Origin: Sthenelais limicola
Lineage: Eukaryota; Annelida; Polychaeta; Phyllodocida; Sigalionidae
Length of the DNA stretch: 64,000 nt
Assembly (NCBI GenBank): GCA_942159475.1
Contig: OW804096.1
Span: 136,041,640-136,105,639, forward strand
Reading direction: 5' to 3'
Below are positions 1 through 11,900 of the stretch, in pieces. The notes below the pieces were generated by a model. That model had not been told where the DNA came from, made no database searches, and was given only the letters and a program-made list of their open reading frames with translations. The first letter of the stretch is position 1, and every line of letters starts with the position of its first letter. Made by a program: the position numbers and the translations under genes.

Positions 1-290
1 CCGGGAAGGTGCAATAGTTGCCCCAGGCACTTCATCAATTTCACAAACCAGGACATTAAAAGTTGTTAATACATCCTTGAAGAATATAACAGAATAACAT
101 ATAAAATGTATGTTAGGTAGGGTTAAACAAGCATGATCAAGCATACATACAGTACCCCTCCATGAATGTTCATTATGCCAGGCCCAAATATCAAGCGCTG
201 GATTTTAAGTCCAGAAGCTCCAGTTAGTTACCAACTTAACACACTAGAGGGCAGCATTGTTACAAGCTCAACTCATGGACTTCTAGTTAA

Positions 291-635
291 TAGGGGAGTT
301 GCATAGCCGCCATTTTGAATCTTGATTCGCATGGAATTATGGGACTAATGGTACAGTCTAAAATCTATAGAAAACATGTCATGTTCAGCATGGAATATTT
401 ATCAGTGCTCTAATGTCAATATCCATGTGTTATACATGTTTCCATAAGACAAGTCCCCATCTTTCCCATCATGCATTTGGTTTTCATAGATCATTTATAC
501 AAGCTATGATATTGTGAACACATTCTTGCAATTTTTTATGAAAATATTGCCAAATATTTGTATGTCACATTTCGACAGAATCCATCCCATGATGCACTGC
601 ATCAGACATGCGCAGTGGCATATGCAAATCCCCTA
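291..635. mobile_element. F4 MITE, copy 1
   Basis: Begins TAGGGGAGTTGCATA and ends TGCAAATCCCCTA, an imperfect terminal inverted repeat. The body (GCCGCCATTTTGAATC, CATGCGCAGT) recurs at 22015-22686. Non-coding; short ORFs across it are chance. Confidence 0.75.
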
Positions 636-719
636 TTTATCAATACCAGATCAGGCCACCAACATATGTAGAATTAGTCGTGGGAGTAAATCTTACACTC
701 AAATTTAAGAACATTTAAA

Positions 720-960
720 ATCAATATTTCTCTTTATAATCCACTAAAGTTGAAGTTCTTTTTTCAAATAATGTTTTACTTGGGAAGAGGGTAGTCCCTA
801 GCACTGGGCTTCCACTATAGAGCCTGGTTAGAGGAGGAAGTGAAATTGCAACCACTAGGATTCGAACCCACAACACTCTCCGGGTTAAAAACAAACATGT
901 TCCAAATACCAATCTACAACCCTCTATCCCAAAACAATTTGAATTATTTGTTTCCCTAAT
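720..960 (-). mobile_element. tRNA-derived SINE-like sequence
   Basis: The minus strand holds a perfect pol III B box, GGTTCGAATCC (plus-strand 858-868), with a weak A-box-like GTAGATTGG about 55 nt before it, then a non-tRNA body. The B box fits GGTTCGANNCC exactly; family assignment is inference. Confidence 0.5.
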
Positions 961-1864
961 CATGTCACACATGAAAATGTATCACAATTCTACACATTTT
1001 CGTGGTCTGACCCGTCCCGATCTATAATCAAGAAAACTCAGCTCAGATCTATTTTCAAAAGAAGCAGTTTGGGAAGAATCACATCAACAGACACAATCTT
1101 AATTTCGTTTTAAACAGAAGAAATGTAAAACTCAACAGTGTCTTGAGAAAGATTATCCAATTCAATGTATAAAACATATTGAAATGAATATCAACCATTG
1201 TATACACATAAACTGTGTCCGAAATTGTATCTTTGAACAACGCAAATGAGATTATATTTGATATGGCATCTTGACCAATTCTATCTTAAAATGCAATAAA
1301 TACAGAAGTAGCCCAGAATCGGCCATATTGATTTCCCCCATTTCATTCTGGGGTTAATACCATGATTCTTGTATAAACCAGTGCAAATAATGCTTTGTTC
1401 AGAATTCATTGAGATGTTTTTTTGAAATTGTTATTTTCAAAATGAGATACTCAACCCTCGAAAAAATTACACATTAGAGCCAAATAACAAAATAATGGCT
1501 CAACGAAAAAGTAAAATGGAAGTATAAAAAAAACAGTTCTGTCATCATTTTGTGCATTGAATTCGTATTATTTGGGACCTTCATCAAAAACCCAAATACC
1601 TTGAAGAAAAGAAATGAGGTAAAAAAAAAAGTAAATAAAATGAGATGATTTATGAACAAGAAAACAATATGCCTTCCTTCCCTCAGCTGCAATAGATCTC
1701 TAGAAATAATTATAATTAATCAATTAATTATAACTAATAATTATAAGATTACAAGATGGTTGGTGAGACAAGACAAGGCTAGTGTAGCACTCTATGTTAT
1801 ATTCATGTATGAAGCAGATCTAACAGAGGTGGTGGCACAACTTGCTGTACAATATTACACAAAT

Positions 1865-2092
1865 GGGTCAGATTTTCATAAAATGTACATTTAGCAGCTC
1901 TACACATTTAGGAAATTCTGCTAAATTAGGCTGCAATTTGGTCAATAATAGGTAAATTCGAGTATATTTGGGATTGCATTGATTCTAGCAATCTGTTTGG
2001 TTAGGTTGAATTGTATTTTGAAGTTTATTTTCGTCTGAAATTTGGGTTATTTGAGAAGATTGGCGAAGTTGAATTGGATAATAATTTCTGAT
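1865..2092 (+). mobile_element. F1 MITE copy, right end lost
   Basis: Left end GGGTCAGATTTTCATAAAAT followed by the F1 body (TAAATTAGGCTGCAATTTGG). The right terminal repeat has decayed to GGATAATAATTTCTG. Confidence 0.75.
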
Positions 2093-2413
2093 AATATTAC
2101 ACAAATGTTGTACAAATAACAATTAACATTAATAATTATATCAATTATAAAAATAAGTCTGCAATGTTTCATCTGACACAATTACCTGAACTGTTCCAGT
2201 GAAAGAAATTCTTTCTATTCACTTTAATATTTTGAATTTATTTTATTTACAATATTTGAATAATTAAATAAATTAACCGATGAGAAAAAAGTCAATACAT
2301 GTATTCATATTGTTATTAACCATATCAAATTCAATGTGAAAATGGCTTTCTAGATGGAAAGAGTTAAGTAGTAGTTAATACCATTTTGTAGTGAACCTGC
2401 TGAAAAATGCCAT

Positions 2414-2487
2414 TGCCTTGACGGGGAACCGAACCCCAGACCTTTGGATTGACGCACCAATGCTCTTACCAACTGAGCTACCGAGGC
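2414..2487 (-). pseudogene. tRNA-like sequence (degenerate tRNA or SINE head)
   Basis: A 74-nt cloverleaf can be drawn: acceptor GCCTCGG/TCAAGGC with one mismatch, D arm GCTCAGTTGGTAAGAGC, T arm TGGGG-TTCGGTT-CCCCG. The anticodon loop GCGTCAA has C instead of the universal T33 and the anticodon stem has a T-T mismatch. It is therefore probably not a working tRNA. The A box TAGCTCAGTTGG and B box GGTTCGGTTCC are well kept. Confidence 0.6.
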
Positions 2488-3194
2488 AGGCTATCCTCAA
2501 CAGGTCACAATCCCAGGTTCTACCACCAGGGCCACTACAATTTGATATTATTTGTCATTTATCAAATTGTTATAAGATTAAAATTTAATATTATAATTTT
2601 ACTATTATTATACAAATTCACAAGTTGTGCATCCCCTCATAAGCATGTAAAGTATACAACCACAAGAAGGCAACTGATCTGTCTAAGTACTCTAATTACC
2701 CGCCAGGTGGATAGAAGGAATCACTTTACAAAGGTCACAACCTTCAGGAACATAACAGGAGACCAGTTCCAATACAGTCTTGTATATATTCTTTAAAAAA
2801 CCTTTTTCTAAATTTAAAATTGGACTCATAGTAAAAATTAACATGGGGAATAATATCATCGATTATCTTGAGATTCAAAAAAAGTTTTTACTTCTTAACC
2901 CATTAGCAATTTGATGAGTGTCCATCCAATTACTTCTCCAGGAAAATAACTCAAAATGACAAAAATAGGTATTCTTAAAAATTAATGTATTTTGAGCTTC
3001 ACTTGAGATTCAGAAGTTTTTAAGGGATTTAATAACCCGAGTACCCTGACAAAATTAAATTGATTAAATACAGGAAAACCACTTTATTATGGCCACACTT
3101 GGGACTAGGCTCAGTGTTTCCATAACAATAAGGTGTCTGGATTAAAAATTATACAGTGTACAATACAGCCATAATAGAAAGGTCTCTGGGTTAA

Positions 3195-3416
3195 GCCGGG
3201 CCCACATATTCAAGAACTCGCTATTCGTACAAATTGGGGACGAAAAGTCTATGAATTGTTGTATGAACCCATGATTAGTCATATGAATTGGAGGTTTCTT
3301 CCTAAGAAAGCCCCCATATTACCGAACTCAAGTATGTTTCTTAAGAATGATTTTGAATTCATACGAATTGTCTTAAGGCCAATTCGGCTCTGAGTTCTTG
3401 AATGTGTGGGCCCGGC
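3195..3416. mobile_element. F9 MITE, 222 bp
   Basis: A 26-bp terminal inverted repeat with about two mismatches: GCCGGGCCCACATATTCAAG at the left, the reverse complement of TTGAATGTGTGGGCCCGGC at the right. The flanks are TTAA and ATTA, so the target duplication is unclear. Confidence 0.75.
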
Positions 3417-4147
3417 ATTAGCTAGGCACATAAAGAAAGAAGTTCACTTTATTCTGGAACTGGCCTCAATAGAAAAGAAGCTGTTTAAATGCCATGGCAG
3501 TGAAAGACCAACAATAAACTACTACTGGTGGGACTTATTCAGAGGTGGTAGAGGTGGAGGCATTCGGTTACCACACATTTAACTACTTATTAATATACTT
3601 GCACATTTATAGAGATTTACATTTCTCTGGAGACAAGACTGAAGCAACCACCTTCTCGCTTTTTCCACATATTTAACTTAGTTACTGACCGAAGCATACA
3701 ACTTCTTTATCTTGCGAAGGACAATAATAATGATAATAATAAAAAAATTGTTCCCCCGTAAAAGGAGTTAGCGAACTGTTACAAGAACAAAAAAACAAGA
3801 CAGAAAAAGAGACACACCAACATATACATAAACTAGTAAGTATTTACATTTGTCATTTATATATATAAGCTTCTCTTTAGCGAGAGATAGAGATAGAGTG
3901 AGTGAGTGGATGAAATAGATAACATCAATGTTTTATCAATAATATTATTTATATTATCAGTATTGCACAGAACAGTTTTGCAACTACACAAGAGTCCATA
4001 GTCTGCTGTACTAACTAATATCATCATAGACATTAAAATCTGCAATTTTTGTTTTTTGAAAAATTTGCAGTTTTCACACTAAAATTTGCAACCGTTTGAT
4101 GATGAAAGTTTGCAACCATTCTATACATATATTTCTGCTTCTCTGCA

Positions 4148-4960
4148 TTTATTACGTTTCATTTGGCCACAATAGCAATTATAATTTACATTTCTTATTC
4201 AGTCTATACCTGATCTTATATTTAATAGTACATTTTGTGTATTCACACCTCAAGGTACAGTGGGAACATCATGTCCACATCTATCTTGATAAAAAGTAGT
4301 CTGCCTTTGTTGCAGTATTTACAACCAGAAGTTGAGTTAGTCTCATTTGTCTAAAAAATAAAGAGGATAAGATCACGTTACCGTAAGTGCACACTTATGC
4401 GTGAATGCATAATCTAACTTAATGTGATTGACCTACAGACACAGCCACTACTCCAGTGAATGATAAAAGGACTGCTCTTTCTCAGGTTCATTGTTACCTT
4501 AATGCACACTTTTCACAAACTTAGAACCCTCTGTAGCCGTATACGTTCCAGTTCATAATCTTAACCTCTGTAGTTAGTGTCTTATTTTTGCTTTCCTGAG
4601 CAGGAAAAATGTTCCGATCAATGAGACCCACACGAAATAAGATTTCATCAACTAATTAATTACACAATTAATCAATGACAATTCTTGATTGATTGCCATA
4701 ACATATCGGTTATGACAAAATACACTTCATATGTTCTAGTCATAAGTCACTCTAATATAATTCTCAAGACTAGCTGCAACGATTCTCTATGTTAAGTATT
4801 TGTGGACACCGCAACACAAAATACCTCAGTGTTTACATACATTGTGTGTATGAGTGTGTGTGTGACAGAAAAAGTGGGAAATAGTGAAGATTCTAAAAGT
4901 TTTTAAAATGAACAAAAATCACTCAACCATGTGAGGTATTATATGTTCAACAACCGCTGG
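4148..4960 (-). other. Probable 3' UTR with candidate poly(A) signals
   Basis: Directly after the stop the minus strand is AT-rich with no ORF. The first candidate signals in the sense direction are ATTAAA (plus-strand 4221-4226) and AATAAA (4148-4153), about 740-810 nt after the stop; a further AATAAA is at 3448-3453. A CA/TG-rich run at about 4830-4865 is the only simple repeat. The true cleavage site cannot be read from sequence alone. Confidence 0.4.
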
Positions 4961-6235
4961 TTAGCTTGAAGCCAATGCTTCGAATTCATCGAAGGTCATA
5001 GAGTCTAGTGTCTGTGGTTGTGCCGGCACCCCAGAATCTTCTGAATTCTCTGTGTTTTCCTCATCTGAGAAGCTCAGATGGAGTTTAGTAGTGGAATCAG
5101 AGCTTGTGATGAGAGTTGAAGAGGTTGTGTTGGCGTTGTTCTTTGTCTTTGGGCTCGATGACAGGTTGTTCATGTTGCGGTCGGCTTGGGTGTCCTTGAT
5201 GCTCGTGTCTTTGGATATTCTGGGCAGCGTGTTGAGCTCCTTGGCCTCTTTGTTGAGGTTTTCATCTGTGACTGAGACTGGTCTGGACCCAGCTCCCATG
5301 TGATGCAGCCTCCTGTCTCCATTTAAGGAGTTCTCACTAGCTGAGGAGTAATTATTATTACTCGAGTCCGGACTTGTCGTGGAATCTGACATGAAAGCTG
5401 CTTGGTTGCGCGCACCAAGCGATGACGAGGACAGCATCGAAGAGCTGTTCCTCTTTGTTGCCATCTTTGTTGCTGAGATCTTGGGAGGAGGATTCAACTT
5501 TGGCGTCACAAGGTCTGTGACATTTAGTTCAATCTTGTTTCCGGTTGCATCTTGGGAGGGGGCAGGAGTGATGATGGTTTTGGAGTAAGATGTCTCGGCA
5601 ATGCCTCCCCGCGTTGTGGTCGTGGTCGGAGCGTTGGACTGCACCAACCTGCTGGAGAAAGGAGATGAGGAGGAGATGGATGTTTTCAATTGTAAGTGGA
5701 ATTCTTGACCATGGACGTTTACACCGGTTGTGTTCAGCGGTCTTGTACTGAACTGTTCAAGTCCTCCGGTACCTCCTCCACCACCAAAATGAGCCAGAGA
5801 CTTAGGTGTGTGGTGCTCAAAAGAGATAAAACTATTTGAATTGGGGCCACTGCCTGCCTGTTGGTGGTTGGATGCTGAAGAGGAGGAACCAGAGGAGGAG
5901 GAGGTGGACATGTTGCTGTGAGGGGCTGTGACACTGCCCCCACCACCATGGCTAGTCCCACCGCCACCGCCGCCGCTAGTGCCAGTCAACTTAGACATGG
6001 GAGCATACCATGAGTTACTCTCTGGCTGGGACAGGTTGTAAGCCAGGGAGTCTGATGACATCTCCTTGTGACCTGAATCTGGCGATTCTGTCTGGTCTGT
6101 TTTGGTGTTGGCATTCTCGAACATAGCCTGGTCAGGGATGTTGGAGAGAGCGGTCTGAGTCGCCTCCTTCTCTACATAATCTGGGAGCAGTACCTGACCC
6201 GGGGTGGGAGTGGTCGGGTCGGACAGCATCGGTAT
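4961..6235 (-). CDS. NOS1AP: NOS1AP terminal exon: DPTTPTP motif and long disordered tail
   Basis: The last exon encodes 424 residues and a TAG stop. The acceptor is TTCTCTTCCCACAG/ATACC. It starts IPMLSDPTTPTPGQ, matching the vertebrate LPVLCDPTTPKP segment just after the coiled coil, which fixes the start. The rest is low complexity: Gly runs at about exon residues 88-101 and 151-158, a Ser run at 110-122, Pro-rich NPPPK, and an acidic C-terminal part (FSDEENTENSEDSG, residues about 389-402). It ends TFDEFEALASS. Vertebrate NOS1AP ends in a PDZ ligand (EIAV); this terminus lacks a hydrophobic last residue. It is also much longer than the vertebrate C-terminal region. No second ORF in this interval looks real. 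Confidence 0.93.
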   Translation of the reverse strand: MPMLSDPTTPTPGQVLLPDYVEKEATQTALSNIPDQAMFENANTKTDQTESPDSGHKEMSSDSLAYNLSQPESNSWYAPMSKLTGTSGGGGGGTSHGGGGSVTAPHSNMSTSSSSGSSSSASNHQQAGSGPNSNSFISFEHHTPKSLAHFGGGGGTGGLEQFSTRPLNTTGVNVHGQEFHLQLKTSISSSSPFSSRLVQSNAPTTTTTRGGIAETSYSKTIITPAPSQDATGNKIELNVTDLVTPKLNPPPKISATKMATKRNSSSMLSSSSLGARNQAAFMSDSTTSPDSSNNNYSSASENSLNGDRRLHHMGAGSRPVSVTDENLNKEAKELNTLPRISKDTSIKDTQADRNMNNLSSSPKTKNNANTTSSTLITSSDSTTKLHLSFSDEENTENSEDSGVPAQPQTLDSMTFDEFEALASS

Positions 6236-7011
6236 CTGTGGGAAGAGAAGAAAATACATTGGTTAGCAACGTGCAAATGATATTAGCATGAGGAACAGTT
6301 TGTTCGGAGGAAGTTTCCAAGTAAAAGTTGTAAGTTAAAAAATCTGAAAATGATTATGGATGGATTTAGCTTGTCCAGAGAAACTTGTATATGGGTAAAG
6401 ATGATGCTAAGTCATTGAAGTATTTTAGTGCTCTTTGAATCAAATGTGATTCCCCATATTTATTTGACTGTATTTATTCCATCCTATTTCCACTACTGGT
6501 TTATTTGCCTCATCCCAAACTGGATGCCCTGAAAATTAAGATTTTGTTTCACTCTCCCTACTCTTCCTCCCTCTCTCTTTCTCTCTAACCTCCAAACCTC
6601 CTTGTTTTTCCACTTGTTCCCTCCATCCCCCTCCCCCCTTTCTTTCATTTCCCCTCTCTATCAATCCTCTCTCTATCTCTTACTATCAATCCTCCCTCCT
6701 ATCTATCTTCTCTCCTCTCATCATCGCCTCTCTTGATCTTCTATCAATCCTCCCCACCCCCCCCTCCTCACACACACCTTTTCTCTCCTCATCTTCCTCT
6801 TCCACTGCATTTACACAACAACATAAATATTGCCCCTGCAAATCACCATTAGAAGCACTAGGATCTAGCACTAAATGTTTTCCCTCTCCCGCCGCAAGCC
6901 TGCAGGACCTGGCAGTAGATCTGGCATAGAGAGAAGAGTTTGGGTGCCAAGTTGGCGGTCGCGGAACCGGACTGACGTACAGTCCCCTGGGGTTAACCAC
7001 CATTATTATAT

Positions 7012-7250
7012 GGGTCAGATTTTCAGAAAATGTACAATTCACCTAATTCACCAATCCTCTCAAATAACCCACATTTAAGACAGAAATAAGCTTCAAAATG
7101 CAGTTTAACATAACAGAACTGATACTTTAAATCAATGCAATACCAAATATACTCAGATATACCGAAAAATGCATAATTTTTTAGCAGAATTTAGCAGAAA
7201 TGACTAAATATGTACAGCTGCCAATTGTACATTATCTGAAACTCTTACCC
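7012..7250 (-). mobile_element. F1 MITE copy (239 bp)
   Basis: GGGTCAGATTTTCAGAAAAT at the left and an ACTCTTACCC end at the right, flanked on both sides by ATAT. Reverse orientation (CACCAATCCTCTCAAATAAC at left). Confidence 0.9.
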
Positions 7251-7335
7251 ATATTCTCCTAGCTTACAGAGCGCTCCAGCTCAACTCCCATCAAGGTGGT
7301 CTCAGCTATTAAGCACTCAGATGTATGTCAGGGAG

Positions 7336-7780
7336 TTGGAGTTTAATGGTTTGTATAACAATGACACTGATAGTAATGTATTAAATAGTTACACTCCTAA
7401 TTAACCTAGTCGTCCAGTTTGGAATTGTATTTGTTCTTAGATATTTCTATTCAGCACAAAACATTAAGTAACGAATACACTATATCTCAGTCATTGCTGA
7501 CTACTATAACTCAAGTATATTATATAGAAAAAATGGAAAATCCATAAATTGATCATTTTAGTTAATATACACATAATACAAGGATATTAAGAGCAATACA
7601 GATTTTTAAAACCATCACTGACGCATCTTTCATATCATGACAGTCCGGTAGGTTTTTTACCTTTAGATCCATTTTTTCAAATAATCCAATAAGTTTGGAG
7701 TTTAATGGTTTTATAACAATGGCACTGATAGTAATGTATTAAATAGTTACACTCCTAGATAACTCAGTCGTCCAGTTTCC
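7336..7780. repeat. Direct repeat pair of about 87 bp
   Basis: 7336-7424 and 7695-7780 share GGAGTTTAATGGTTT...CACTGATAGTAATGTATT...CGTCCAGTTT with few differences. The 270 bp between them is unique. It is a local duplication of unknown origin. Confidence 0.75.
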
Positions 7781-8032
7781 TTATATTAAACACTGACATT
7801 TCTGACATTTAAGATTTAAGTTTCCGAGGCATCCTTTGTATATTACAGTAGGCACGGGTGTGTAGTGTTTTAACGTTTAATTGTAAACAAATTAGTTACC
7901 AAACACTTGTAATGTTATATAAATGGTTGTTTGCATTCATTGCCATTCCAATTTTTTCATTTTATGAGGCAAACTACCTTCTGTAACCAAGAGTAAACCT
8001 AATTCATCTTCATTTTAGTCAATTTTGTCTCA

Positions 8033-8905
8033 TATTAAAGTTGCATTCCCAGCTAACAAAAACTAAATATTTTCTAGTTTTTGTTCCATCTGCTTCAACC
8101 CATCTAAATGTCATTTGACCACAAAGGGTAGCATTTATTTTAAAGGGAGAAAATTATGGAACATTTTACCAGATGAGATAAGGAGACCGAGACAGGTTCA
8201 TTGTTAAAATTAAGAACTGGGAAAATGAATGATATGCAAGGAGGGTAGAAGCCCAGGAGGTGTGAAGAAGCTAAATATGTTCATTCTTGTGTCTGCTTTT
8301 ATTTGACTTGTTTCTAAATATGACCTATGTTATCGGAACATTGTGAGTGAGTGAGATTGTTTGCTTTACGCCCTTATCAAGACTTTGAAGTGTTATATCA
8401 AGGGCGGGAGAGCTGAGAGGGAGGCAGTTTATGATCTTACCCAGGAAATAGAGATAGAGAAGAAGGAAGAGAGAGAAAGAGAAAAGAGACAGAAAGGCAC
8501 TTTAAGGTCCCACCCAGGACCAGGCAGTTTAAGGTCTTACCCAGGACCTTGTGGGAATATAGTCTTTATATGACTGAAGTCTAGTAGTAAGTATTAATGT
8601 TGTTCTGTCTGTAGCCGTTTCCAAGAGTAGTAGTAGTTTTTGTTATTGAAGTAGAATGAAGACGGAGTCACATTAATTAAATGATAAAAAATTCTCTGAG
8701 GGATAGTGCGTTTGTTTAAGTTTGTTTATTGGCCCGAAATGAAATTTAAAAAAAAAAAAAAAAAAAGAAGAAATCGATGGAATTTGTCCAGTTGTGTTTG
8801 CTACATAGCTTCTAAAACGTCCTCATTTGTATTTGGAGGACACGCCTGAATCCTTTCATGCAGTGACTTCACTTATTATCGCTCACCTCACAACTTAACA
8901 CTTAA
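8033..8905. mobile_element. F3 element split by an F5 insertion (degenerate)
   Basis: 8033-8145 holds the F3 left end (AAAGTTGCATTCCCAGCTAA) and 8785-8905 the F3 inner block (CTTCTAAAACGTCCTCATTT, CACTTATTATCGCTCACC). F5 sequence (8344-8560) and an A run (8750-8766) lie between. Confidence 0.6.
8344..8560. mobile_element. F5 retroposon-like repeat, copy 1
   Basis: Starts with a GTGA run, then GCTTTACGCCCTTATCAAG, CAAGGGCGGGAGAGCTGAGA, a GA-rich part and ACCCAGGACC. Same sequence as 13262-13620 and, reversed, 50088-50346. Confidence 0.7.
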
Positions 8906-9526
8906 CTTCGCAAACTTTAGATATCTTAGATTTAACAGAGTACACTTTCCCTAATGACTGCCGATCCGTTCCCACTAAAATTTGTCTATTTATATTTGAA
9001 GATAATTGCATTGAAAAATTTCCACAACTTCGAAACTTTTGCTGATCGTCAGACTTGGCCGATGGCAGGAATCCTTAACTAGATCAATATCAATCCAATC
9101 TCTAATTGCAGCTGATCCCCATATTTATAGATCTCCATGTCTTAAACTCTCTGGGGAACCATCTTTCACATGTGAGCTACCAGCTCTTATCTACCAGAAA
9201 GTATCTTAGCCATTCCTCATACAATATCTAGTACCAGGAGAGATTTGGAGGAAAGAAATAGTTTTAATTGGGAATTTCATCAAATTTAAAAGTTTCATAT
9301 TTTAACACCCTAACTCCTAATTGTTGTCCATAAATCTTACCACATGCATGACAATTGGTCGAAAATATAAAAGAATTTATATTTTTCCACACGGCCCAAG
9401 CATAATGCTGGAGCAATTGTCCACGCATGGTCAAATGTGTGTCCAGTGTGGACAGGACTTGTAACCGATGTATTGCACCATGGTCTGTGTCCATTAAAAG
9501 AATATGTGTTGTAATAGGACGTATAT

Positions 9527-9752
9527 GGGTCATATTTTCAGAAAATGTACAATTCACATTCACCAATCCTCTCAAATAACCCAAATTTCAGACAAAAATA
9601 AAGTTCAAAATACAGTTCAACCTAACCAGACAGATTGCTAGAATCAATGCAATGCTAAATATTACCTAGTATTGACCAAATTGTAGCCTAATTTAGCAGA
9701 ATTTACTAAATTTGTACAGCTGCCAATTGTACATTTTCTGAAAATCTGACCC
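9527..9752 (-). mobile_element. F1 MITE copy
   Basis: Ends GGGTCATATTTTCAG and CTGAAAATCTGACCC; flanked by ATAT on both sides. Confidence 0.9.
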
Positions 9753-10057
9753 ATATATACATGCTAACTAACAATATCACACAGGTCAGAAACAGAAACC
9801 AACGAGTTAGTTAACTGTTTTATTATATATATATATATTTTTTTTAATGTTTTTATTGGCCACATCATTTAATACGTTTACAAAAAATATGCATAACCAC
9901 AATGTTATTTTTTTCATGCATTGCCAAAGCAGAATGATCCTCTAATCATCTAAAAGGGAATATTGTAAAGTCATTTAGTTGAATTTTGGTGATAAACCTT
10001 GTAAATAAGGCATCGGTGTACAAAACTGCTCCCCATAAACCACTAGTGGTTTAACAC

Positions 10058-10641
10058 TTTAAAGCTGCACTCTCAGTTAACGTTGGTCAAAAACTAAACA
10101 TTTTCGACTTTCTGTTCCATTTTTTTCCAAGCCATCTAGAGGTCATTTGAGTAAAATTTTGGAGAACTTTGTCAGGTTGCTTTTGCTAGAGGCCTTTCTA
10201 AAAGTCCTCATTTGCATTTGGAGGACCCGCCCGAATCCTTTCCTACTATGACTTCACTTATTATCGCTCACCGTACCGGACACCATTTTCTCTCAGTGGA
10301 TTTCACTTCAAATTCGTGTATAAACATATAACAGCAGCAGAATATTGATAAATCCAGTCCTATAAGTCATAATATGAGTAACTCTTGTATAAACATATAA
10401 CAGCAGCAGAATATTGATAGATCCAGTCCTATAAGTCATAATATGAGTAACTCTTGTATAAACATATAACAGCAGCAGAATATTGATAAATCCAGTCCTA
10501 TAAGTCATAATATGAGTAACTCTTGTATAAACATATAACAGCAGCAGAATATTGATAAATCCAGTCCTATACGTCATAATATGAGGAAATTCGGTACGAT
10601 TTGTTTTGTTGTTTACAATAGCTGAGAATGCAGTTTTAACA
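10058..10641 (+). mobile_element. F3 element with four internal 69-bp repeats
   Basis: Left end TTAAAGCTGCACTCTCAGTT and right end AGCTGAGAATGCAGTTTTAA form an imperfect inverted repeat. Between them are the common F3 block (GGAGGACCCGCCCGAATCC, CACTTATTATCGCTCACC) and, at 10315-10583, about four 69-bp units (TGTATAAACATATAACAGCA...). On the minus strand the unit translates as a 23-residue hydrophobic repeat because 69 is divisible by three; I regard this as non-coding. Confidence 0.8.
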
Positions 10642-10940
10642 TGCAATAACCCCAGATCCCATGCTTATAGAATAAAGGTTATTATACTAACAGAGTCTTA
10701 TCAAGTAATTACTTGTTCTCATTACAAATTTACATCTAGTGGAAAGTCTTTGAGAGAGAAAACTAATAGAATCTATTTCTGAACTAAAAGAATGTAGTTG
10801 TGACTGGTGGGAAGGGCATTACAATCAATAACAGACTAGACATTCCCCGAGGAGCAGCAATTAGATAATTGGAGGAGTTCTTCAAACAACTTTTATTTTT
10901 GATCCATTTCAATAGGGGGTTTGTAAAGATGTCATTTAAA

Positions 10941-11137
10941 GGGTGGTCTCCACTGGCTGCGGTAAGCCTTGCCATGGTTTGTGCTGGTTCTGTAGGTGGT
11001 GAGGAATGACGAGGTCCTGCCTACGTGGCCAGTGAACCATGTAGACAGGACCTCGCCACTTCTTACCATCGCAGCACCATCGCAAGGCGTACTGCAGAGC
11101 TTATCGCAGAGCTTACCGCAGCCAGTGGAGACCACCC
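10941..11137. mobile_element. F6 fold-back MITE, copy 1
   Basis: Nearly palindromic. Ends GGGTGGTCTCCACTGGCTGC and its complement GCAGCCAGTGGAGACCACCC, with inner arms GAGGTCCTGCCTAC and GTAGACAGGACCTC. Flanked by TTAA, with one extra A on the left. Confidence 0.85.
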
Positions 11138-11230
11138 TTAATTCTGCAATGAATGCTAAACTCTATCTCTTTAAATTTTAAATATCCATTTTCCTGTACC
11201 AGAATGTATTACTAATCTGGCAATAAATAT

Positions 11231-11465
11231 GGGTCAGATTTTCAGAAAACGCGTAATCAAAAGTTCTACTCATCGATCAAATTCTGCTAAATTAGAGTGA
11301 AAATTGATAAATACTAGGTATATCTGAGTGTATTCTGTATTTTATTCATTCAATAAATCTGTCTGGTTGTGTTGAACTGTATTTTGAACCTGATTTGCTT
11401 CTTAAATTGGGGTTATTTGAGAGGAATGGTGAAGGCTAATTGTACATTTTCTGAAAATCTGACCC
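11231..11465 (+). mobile_element. F1 MITE copy (235 bp)
   Basis: Left end GGGTCAGATTTTCAGAAAAC, right end TTTTCTGAAAATCTGACCC. Flanks ATAT and AAAT. Confidence 0.9.
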
Positions 11466-11550
11466 AAATACTACATGCATACATAGTTCTGTACCCTTCT
11501 GCTATTAATCGTCCACTTCCATTATCACTCTCTACCCTACCATTATTAAG

Positions 11551-11637
11551 ACCGATTCTCATGCGATTTTGCACCGACGAGGACCCTTTTCCACTAAATT
11601 CCATGAGAATCGCATGAGAATTGGCTTAGTGGAGGAG
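11551..11637. repeat. F12 short inverted repeat, copy 1
   Basis: CGATTCTCATGCGATTTTG and GAATCGCATGAGAATTGG face each other about 40 bp apart. The same palindrome occurs at 29176-29245. Confidence 0.6.
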
Positions 11638-11639
11638 CC

Positions 11640-11900
11640 CTTTATTCTCTCCCTTTGCATTATTCTTTATCTTTTATCAGTTATTATTCTCAACCTTTTT
11701 TTCTTTATTCTCTTGCTTTCGGTTATTATTCTATCCTCTTCCATTATTACTTCCTACCCTTTTGTTATTATTCTTTACCCTTCCGTTATACTTCTCTATC
11801 TTTCTCTCTCCCTCTCTGTCTGTCTGTCTTTCCCTCTCTCTCTCCCTCTCTGTCTGTCTGTCTTTCCCTCTCCCTCTCCCTCTCTGTATACTACTCTTCT
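11640..11900. repeat. Pyrimidine-rich low-complexity tract
   Basis: TTATTCT-like degenerate repeats turning into TCTC/TCTG microsatellite at 11800-11890. ORFs across it are composition artefacts. Confidence 0.85.

Larger units (their letters stand above)
1..4147. other. Flank downstream of NOS1AP (non-coding apart from listed repeats)
   Basis: AT-rich DNA. Apart from the F4, SINE-like, F1, tRNA-like and F9 entries I see no gene. Stretches 971-1864, 2580-3190 and 3420-4147 contain no ORF with coding character and no recognisable repeat, only short A/T runs. Confidence 0.6.
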
